NCBI GenBank assembly: GCA_947628655.1
Contig: CANRAS010000004.1
Coordinates: 62,001 to 126,000 of the forward strand
DNA from: an uncultured Clostridia bacterium
Lineage (GTDB): Bacteria > Bacillota > Clostridia > Oscillospirales > Ruminococcaceae
DNA length: 64,000 nucleotides
Direction: 5' to 3'
The number at the start of each line of letters is the position of its first letter. The first letter of the stretch is position 1. The translations under genes and the position numbers were made by a program. Below, in pieces: positions 59,187 to 64,000 of the stretch. The notes beneath the pieces were generated by a model. That model saw only the letters and a list, made by a program, of their open reading frames with translations. It was not told where the DNA came from and did not search any database.

Positions 59187-60066
59187 TTTTAGAAGAGTTG
59201 AACTCGCTGATAAAGCGGTTGTGGAAACATATCTTCGCGCGTCGGATTTTCGCGGGTGTGAATATACGTTCGGGAATATGCTCCTTTGGGGCAAGCATTA
59301 CAACACCGAAATTGCTTTCGCTGATGATTTGTGCTTTGAGAAAGTAGGCGAGGGCAATGAAACGATGTTTATTTACCCCACGGGCAACGGAACAACAAAA
59401 ACGGCGGTGTCGGATATTCTCGGATATGCAAAGGCTAATAATATCCCGTGCGTTATCTGCGCAAACGAGAATATCACAAAGAGCATTTGCGATACATTCA
59501 CCGCCAAAGACGTTAAGCTGTACCGCGATTTCTGCGATTATGTGTATCTCTCGTCCGACCTTGAAAATCTTGTCGGCAAAAAATACCACGCCAAACGCAA
59601 TCATCTGAACCGTTTTTACGAAAATAACTGGAGTTATGAACCGCTGACTTCGGCGAATATCCCCGAATGTCTAGCGATGACCGAACTTTGGCGGGCGGAA
59701 AATATTACCGAAAACAGCGCGGACGCGCAAAGCAAGACCGTAGAATTAGACGTTGTGACGCGTTCGTTTGAACTGTTCGGCGAACTCGGATACACGGGCG
59801 GTGTTTTGCGGGCAGACGGCGAGGTGCAGGCGTTTACGTTCGGAGAACGTTCGGCTGAAGATACGTTTGTTGTTCACGTTGAAAAGGCTTTGAGGAAATA
59901 TCAGGGCGCGTATACCGCGATAAACCGCGAATTTGTAAAGTCGCTTGGCGGGAGATATACTTATATTGACCGCGAGGAGGACACGGGCGCGGAAAATCTA
60001 AGACGCGCGAAAATGTCGTATTTCCCCGTGTTTCTTGAACAGAAATACTTAATTAAACTGATATAA
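59179..60066 (+). CDS. DUF2156-family protein (phosphatidylglycerol lysyltransferase C-domain-like)
   Basis: 295 residues, overlapping tmk by eight bases. Double-GNAT fold: TYLRASDFRGCEYTFGNMLL, then KYHAKRNHLNRFYENN and GYTGGVLRADGEVQAFTFGE, and EKALRKYQGAYTAINREFVK with YTYIDREEDTGAENLRRAK. These match the cytosolic catalytic domain of MprF-type proteins; here there is no membrane flippase domain. It may aminoacylate lipids or another acceptor using aminoacyl-tRNA, but the substrate is unproven. Confidence 0.85.
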   Translation: MLDFRRVELADKAVVETYLRASDFRGCEYTFGNMLLWGKHYNTEIAFADDLCFEKVGEGNETMFIYPTGNGTTKTAVSDILGYAKANNIPCVICANENITKSICDTFTAKDVKLYRDFCDYVYLSSDLENLVGKKYHAKRNHLNRFYENNWSYEPLTSANIPECLAMTELWRAENITENSADAQSKTVELDVVTRSFELFGELGYTGGVLRADGEVQAFTFGERSAEDTFVVHVEKALRKYQGAYTAINREFVKSLGGRYTYIDREEDTGAENLRRAKMSYFPVFLEQKYLIKLI

Positions 60067-60086
60067 AATTACAGGAGGAATTTGTT

Positions 60087-60632
60087 ATGATTTATATTTT
60101 TTTGGCGGACGGTTTTGAGGAAACGGAGGCTATTGCCCCTATTGATATGCTCCGCCGCGCGGGAATGGACGTTGTTACGGTCGGTATAAAGAACGACGGT
60201 GTGAAAAGTTCTCACGGAGTACCCGTGCTTTGCGATATGACGGATATGCAGGTGGAACTCGACGAGCGTCTTCAGATGATTATTCTCCCCGGAGGAATGC
60301 CCGGTACGCTGAATATCGAGGCAAACCCCGTGGTGCAAAGTTCAATTGACTACTGCGTTAAGAATGATATTCCGATAGGCGCAATCTGCGCCGCGCCGTC
60401 AATCCTCGGAAAAAAGGGTTTGCTTGAAGGCAGAGAGGCTATTTGTTTCCCCGGATTTGAGAAATTCCTCACGGGTGCGAAACTGTCTGAGAAAAAAGTT
60501 GTAACGGACGGTATTTTCACGACTGCGGCAGGTGCGGGAGTCGCAATAGAATTCGGGCTTGAACTTGTCAGGGTTTTGTGCGGTGAAGAAAAGTCCGACA
60601 GCGTTCGCAAGGCAATACAATGCGCGAATTAA
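60087..60632 (+). CDS. DJ-1/PfpI-family protein
   Basis: 181 residues, GGAGG site. Class I glutamine-amidotransferase-like fold: FLADGFEETEAIAPIDMLRR at the N-terminus, MIILPGGMPGTLN, the reactive Cys in IGAICAAPSILG and TTAAGAGVAIEFGLELV near the end. Members act as deglycases, chaperones or protein/nucleotide repair enzymes; YajL is the closest type. The stop region overlaps the start of the next gene. Confidence 0.92.
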   Translation: MIYIFLADGFEETEAIAPIDMLRRAGMDVVTVGIKNDGVKSSHGVPVLCDMTDMQVELDERLQMIILPGGMPGTLNIEANPVVQSSIDYCVKNDIPIGAICAAPSILGKKGLLEGREAICFPGFEKFLTGAKLSEKKVVTDGIFTTAAGAGVAIEFGLELVRVLCGEEKSDSVRKAIQCAN

Positions 60633-61150
60633 AGCAGGCTTTACGGCGGGAACTAATATCTCTTCGCAAAACAATGAACAATGATTATAAACGTGCCGCC
60701 GACAAGGATATTTTTATTCAGCTAAAGCCGTTTATAGACAAAGCGGACAGCGTTTTAACCTATATGTCAACAGAGATAGAAGTTGATACGCGCGCTGTCG
60801 CGGGGTACTGTTTGGAGCGCGGAATACCTGTTGCGCTGCCGATAACGGGGGACAGCGAGATAAAGTTTTATTACATCGCAAGTCTTGACGAACTGCACAC
60901 GGGCAGATTTAACATAAGCGAACCGCCGTCCGCTCGTCCCGCTATTGCAGCGCGGAACACATTATGTATTGTTCCCGCATTGTGCGCGGACGGGAACGGC
61001 TATAGACTGGGTTACGGCAGGGGATACTACGACAGATTTTTAAGCGGGTTTGTCGGGACAAGCGTTATATTGTGCTATAAAGACTTTAAGCGCGATGTTC
61101 CGATAGAACCGCATGATATAAAAGCCGATATTACGGTCTTTGACAGATAA
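60620..61150 (+). CDS. 5-formyltetrahydrofolate cyclo-ligase
   Basis: 176 residues, ATG overlapping the DJ-1 gene by 13 bases. Converts 5-formyl-THF to methenyl-THF with ATP. Motifs: the N-terminal KQALRRELISLRKTMNN, YMSTEIEVDTRAV, ALPITGDSEIKFY and the family signature RLGYGRGYYDRFL. Cytosolic folate metabolism. It is 12 bases before mltG. Confidence 0.94.
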   Translation: MRELKQALRRELISLRKTMNNDYKRAADKDIFIQLKPFIDKADSVLTYMSTEIEVDTRAVAGYCLERGIPVALPITGDSEIKFYYIASLDELHTGRFNISEPPSARPAIAARNTLCIVPALCADGNGYRLGYGRGYYDRFLSGFVGTSVILCYKDFKRDVPIEPHDIKADITVFDR

Positions 61151-61162
61151 ACGGAGGAGATT

Positions 61163-62677
61163 ATGGACAGAAAACTCAATGAAGATAACTTGGGGGAAAA
61201 CAGTATTCCGAACGAGGATTTTTTTGAACACCGTTCTTTTGACGAGGACGAGAGCGTCGCCGATGATGTTCGTGGGGAAATAACCGACGATGAAAACGAG
61301 GTTTTCGAGGAAACCCGCGAAATGGACAGCGTTTCAATGCGCGAGAGCGACGCCGATAATCAGCACGGAATAACTCCGCGCGATGAATTTACGGATATGA
61401 ACTCTACGGACGCTGATTTGTCGTCAACTCGCTGTATGGAGGCTATCCCAAACGACGACCCGTATTCGTATGAATACGAAAGCGAGCCTACTGTCGTACA
61501 CAATCCCGTAAAAAAGCGCAAAAAGAAACGGGTAAATCACACCCGCACAATGGGTCAGGTTTTCTTGGGCGCGGTTATTTCTGTTCTGGCGCTTGGTATG
61601 GGGGTTTTTCTTTCCATTAAAGTCATAGGCGCGATCCGCGATATTACGGGTATGTCCAAAGAGGCGAAAACAATAGACTTTGAAGTCACCGAAAATATGA
61701 ACGTCGATGATATTATCGACGGGCTTTATGACAACGGTATCATAGATATGCCGTCCCTTATGAAGATGTATGTGAAATTCACGAAAAACACAACGGGTTA
61801 TCTCAACGGACCGCACGAAGTAAGCTCCAATATGAGCTACAACAACATAATAGCGTCGCTTAAAACCGAAAAGGAATACACGGAAACCGTTACGGTCGTT
61901 ATCCCTGAGGGTCTGTCTGTAACCGAAATAGGTAAACTGCTTGAAGAAAATTACGTCTGCCGCGCTCAAGACTTTGAAGCGTATGTCAAGACGAAGAAAA
62001 ACCTATATGAATTTGAGGACGGCTTGCGCGAAAATTCCAACAGAATGTATATGCTTGAAGGTTATCTTTTCCCCGACACATACGAATTTTACGTTGTTGA
62101 TTATCTGAAACAAAATAAAAACTACGACACGTCCACTTGGGCGAAAAAAGCCGCCGATAAGATGATGGACAACTTTGAAGACCAGATTACAAAGAAAATG
62201 AAAGCGCGTATGAAAGAACTCGGAATGTCGCTTGATGAAACGATAATTCTCGCGTCCTTAATTCAGCGCGAGGGTAAAACCGAAGAAGATATGGCGATGA
62301 TTTCGTCAGTTTTCCACAACAGACTTGACGACCCCGAAAACTTTCCGCAGCTTCAGTCCGACACCACCGACACTTATATTGAACAAACGATAAAACCCAA
62401 GATAACCTCGTCCAACAAAGCGCAAATGCAAAAAATCGAGGACGCGTATGACACCTACAAATGCGTTGGTCTGCCCGTAGGCGCAGTATGCAACCCGGGA
62501 CTTGACGCTATCCACGCCGCGCTTTACCCCGATGATACTAATTACTTCTATTTCCTTGCGGCGCGCGACGGAACGTTCTATTGGGCTGAAACTCTTGAAC
62601 AGCACGAGCAGAACATCATAGACGCGGATTTGCGTTGGGAAGAGGAGAATGCGGAAAACAGTGATGACGAAGAATAA
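61163..62677 (+). CDS. mltG: Endolytic murein transglycosylase MltG
   Basis: 504 residues, GGAGG site. Cytoplasmic N-terminal region of about 120 residues that is acidic and disordered, then KKRKKKR, one membrane helix (VFLGAVISVLALGMGVFLSI), then a LysM-like region (VTENMNVDDIIDGLYDNGI) and the YceG domain: VVIPEGLSVTEIGKLL, MLEGYLFPDTYEF, ILASLIQREGKTEEDM with catalytic Glu, ISSVFHNRL and PVGAVCNPGLDAIHAAL. It cuts nascent glycan strands to set length. Precedes a U32 gene, a common pairing. Confidence 0.95.
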   Translation: MDRKLNEDNLGENSIPNEDFFEHRSFDEDESVADDVRGEITDDENEVFEETREMDSVSMRESDADNQHGITPRDEFTDMNSTDADLSSTRCMEAIPNDDPYSYEYESEPTVVHNPVKKRKKKRVNHTRTMGQVFLGAVISVLALGMGVFLSIKVIGAIRDITGMSKEAKTIDFEVTENMNVDDIIDGLYDNGIIDMPSLMKMYVKFTKNTTGYLNGPHEVSSNMSYNNIIASLKTEKEYTETVTVVIPEGLSVTEIGKLLEENYVCRAQDFEAYVKTKKNLYEFEDGLRENSNRMYMLEGYLFPDTYEFYVVDYLKQNKNYDTSTWAKKAADKMMDNFEDQITKKMKARMKELGMSLDETIILASLIQREGKTEEDMAMISSVFHNRLDDPENFPQLQSDTTDTYIEQTIKPKITSSNKAQMQKIEDAYDTYKCVGLPVGAVCNPGLDAIHAALYPDDTNYFYFLAARDGTFYWAETLEQHEQNIIDADLRWEEENAENSDDEE

Positions 62678-63929
62678 CAGCGCAAAAAGAGCCGAACTGC
62701 TGTCGCCCGCAGGAGATATGGAAAGCCTTGTCGCCGCGCTGGATTTCGGTGCAGACGCCGTTTATCTTGCGGGAAAGACGTTCGGTATGAGGTCGGGCGC
62801 GAAAAACTTCACGGAGGAAGATTTAAAAACAGCCGTGAAGTTAGCCCACGCGCGGGGCGTTAAGGTCTATATCGCCTGCAATACAGTTCCTCTTAATGGC
62901 GAACTTGACGTTTTCCCCGAATTTATCGCGTCTGCGCAAAGAGCGGGCGTTGACGCGGCTATTGCCGCCGATATTGGCGTTATCGCGATGATAAAGGAGT
63001 TCGCGCCTGATTTGGAAATACACGCGTCCACACAAACGGGCGTGGTGAATTACCGAACGGCTGTTGAACTGTATAAAATGGGAGTAAAAAGAGTTGTCCT
63101 CGCCCGTGAACTCAGCATTGAAAATATCAAAAAGATAAGAGAAAATATCCCCGATGATATGGAGATAGAGGTTTTTGTTCACGGGGCAATGTGCGTCAGC
63201 TTTTCAGGGAGATGTCTTATTTCCGAATATCTTACGGGCAGGGACGCGAACCGCGGAGAGTGCGCCCAGCCGTGCAGATGGGAATACTACCTTATGGAAG
63301 AAAAACGCCCCGGCGAGTTCTTCAGGGTGTTTGAGGACGAGAGCGGTTCATATATACTTAATTCACGAGATATGTGTATGATAGAGCATTTGGACGATAT
63401 ATTAAACGCAGGCGTTTACAGCTTTAAAATCGAGGGGCGCGCGAAATCCGCATACTATACCGCGCTTATAACAAACGCCTACCGCGCCGCGCTTGACAGC
63501 GTACTAAACGGCACAGCGCCGCCCGATTGGGTGTTGAACGAAGTTGACAAAATAAGCCACAGACCGTACTGTACGGGCTTTTTCTACGGTGACCCGAAAA
63601 GCGGGAGCGAAAATCAGTCGCCCGAACTTATCACAAACGGCGGGCAGTATTTTAAGGACAGCAATTATATCCGCAAGTATGATTTTGTTGCAACTGTTGA
63701 CCGTTGTGAAAACGGCGTTATGTATCTTACAACGAGAAATTATTTCACGCTGTCCGATAAATTGGAGATATTAGCGCCCAAAAAAGAACCCATAGCTTTC
63801 ACGCCGACGAAAATGTTTGACGAAAACGGGGAGGAAATCACCGCCGCCCGCCACGCTATGGGTAAAATATCCATTGTCACCGATGTGGTCGTCCCCGAAC
63901 GTTCGCTTTTGAGAAAATGCGTTTTATAA
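62649..63929 (+). CDS. U32 family peptidase-like protein (short form)
   Basis: 426 residues from ATG 62649, which overlaps mltG by 29 bases; ATG 62664 is a plausible alternative because the AGGAG sequence is too close to the first. Motifs: ELLSPAGDMESLVAALDFGA, KVYIACNTV, HASTQTGVVNY, RVVLARELS, EVFVHGAMCVSFSGRCLIS, NRGECAQPCRWEYYL and YSFKIEGRAKSAYYTA. Related to YegQ/RlhA-type U32 proteins, some of which hydroxylate RNA. Second U32 gene in the window, shorter than that at 15917. Confidence 0.92.
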   Translation: MRKTVMTKNNSAKRAELLSPAGDMESLVAALDFGADAVYLAGKTFGMRSGAKNFTEEDLKTAVKLAHARGVKVYIACNTVPLNGELDVFPEFIASAQRAGVDAAIAADIGVIAMIKEFAPDLEIHASTQTGVVNYRTAVELYKMGVKRVVLARELSIENIKKIRENIPDDMEIEVFVHGAMCVSFSGRCLISEYLTGRDANRGECAQPCRWEYYLMEEKRPGEFFRVFEDESGSYILNSRDMCMIEHLDDILNAGVYSFKIEGRAKSAYYTALITNAYRAALDSVLNGTAPPDWVLNEVDKISHRPYCTGFFYGDPKSGSENQSPELITNGGQYFKDSNYIRKYDFVATVDRCENGVMYLTTRNYFTLSDKLEILAPKKEPIAFTPTKMFDENGEEITAARHAMGKISIVTDVVVPERSLLRKCVL

Positions 63930-63954
63930 CGCATGGTTTGCAAGGAGTAATAAA

Positions 63955-64000
63955 ATGCCGAATTATAAGTTTCAAGACTGTTCTTTGCCGATTGACGATC
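63955..64000 (+). CDS. N-terminus of a possible GH3-family glycoside hydrolase (3' truncated)
   Basis: ATG 63955 has an AAGGAG site six bases upstream and opens a frame to the window edge: MPNYKFQDCSLPIDD. The phrase YKFQDxSLPIxx resembles the N-terminus of GH3 beta-glucosidases. Only 15 residues are visible, so the call is weak. Confidence 0.35.
   Translation, partial: MPNYKFQDCSLPIDD

Overview
The window reads as a chromosomal segment of a low-to-mid GC Gram-positive anaerobe, most likely a Clostridia/Oscillospirales-type gut bacterium. The basis is a DnaD/DnaI-type replication-loading gene pair (a Firmicutes trait), an L10-leader-controlled rplJ-rplL operon, strong purine-rich ribosome binding sites, many TTGACA-N17-TATAAT promoters, a fused [FeFe]-hydrogenase-like sensor and a cell-wall protein with an NPYTG sorting signal. 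I assign no species. There is one tRNA, no rRNA, and I see no CRISPR array, insertion sequence, prophage or plasmid origin. Coding density is high, and most of the window is core metabolism set among several unusual accessory genes.

Layout. 1-2.1 kb: a split TauE/SafE permease running in from the left edge, a strong candidate small RNA (about 760-828) and rplJ-rplL with its attenuator leader. 2.2-13 kb: an alpha/beta hydrolase, a small decayed gene between two nearly identical hairpins, a ferredoxin/hydrogenase/chemoreceptor fusion, an AT-hook/SCP2 fusion, initiator tRNA with hisF, a dnaD-dnaI-pfkA operon and a P-type ATPase. 13.2-14.5 kb: citrate synthase. 14.6-28.3 kb: one apparent 13.7-kb operon with a ZapA-like long coiled-coil protein, a U32 peptidase, a toroid-like protein of unknown function, a cytoplasmic FN3/BIG2/CapA/SGNH-like giant, a transglutaminase lipoprotein and a type IV pilus-like module (PilC, four pilin-like proteins, PilT). 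28.4-31.6 kb: a wall-anchored protein carrying about 221 Asp-Thr dipeptides, followed by four tandem terminator-like repeats.

31.7-45.4 kb: a YjfB-like peptide, cheV, a run of two CobW-type GTPase genes, a small protein, an amidohydrolase and hisI-hisE, then fba, a tyrA-membrane protein-pepF-ATPase-domain run, and a two-component system. 45.4-54.5 kb: a nearly complete arginine pathway on the minus strand (argG, two unknown genes, argH, argC, argJ, argB, argD, argF). 54.6-64 kb: an XRE/ImmA pair leading two M42 aminopeptidases and a GNAT, then tmk-DUF2156-DJ-1-fthC-mltG-U32 and the first codons of a possible GH3 glycosidase.

How the parts connect. PfkA and Fba serve glycolysis, citrate synthase feeds 2-oxoglutarate/glutamate and the arg genes turn glutamate into arginine. 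PepF, two M42 enzymes and two U32 proteins point to active peptide turnover. The hydrogenase-chemoreceptor fusion, CheV, the YjfB-like peptide and the pilus-like module suggest surface behaviour or redox sensing. The least explained parts are the 14.6-28.3 kb operon, the candidate small RNA near 0.8 kb, the Asp-Thr protein with its hairpin array, and the CobW/DUF1980 fusion. Family names rest on motif recognition by eye, with no database search.
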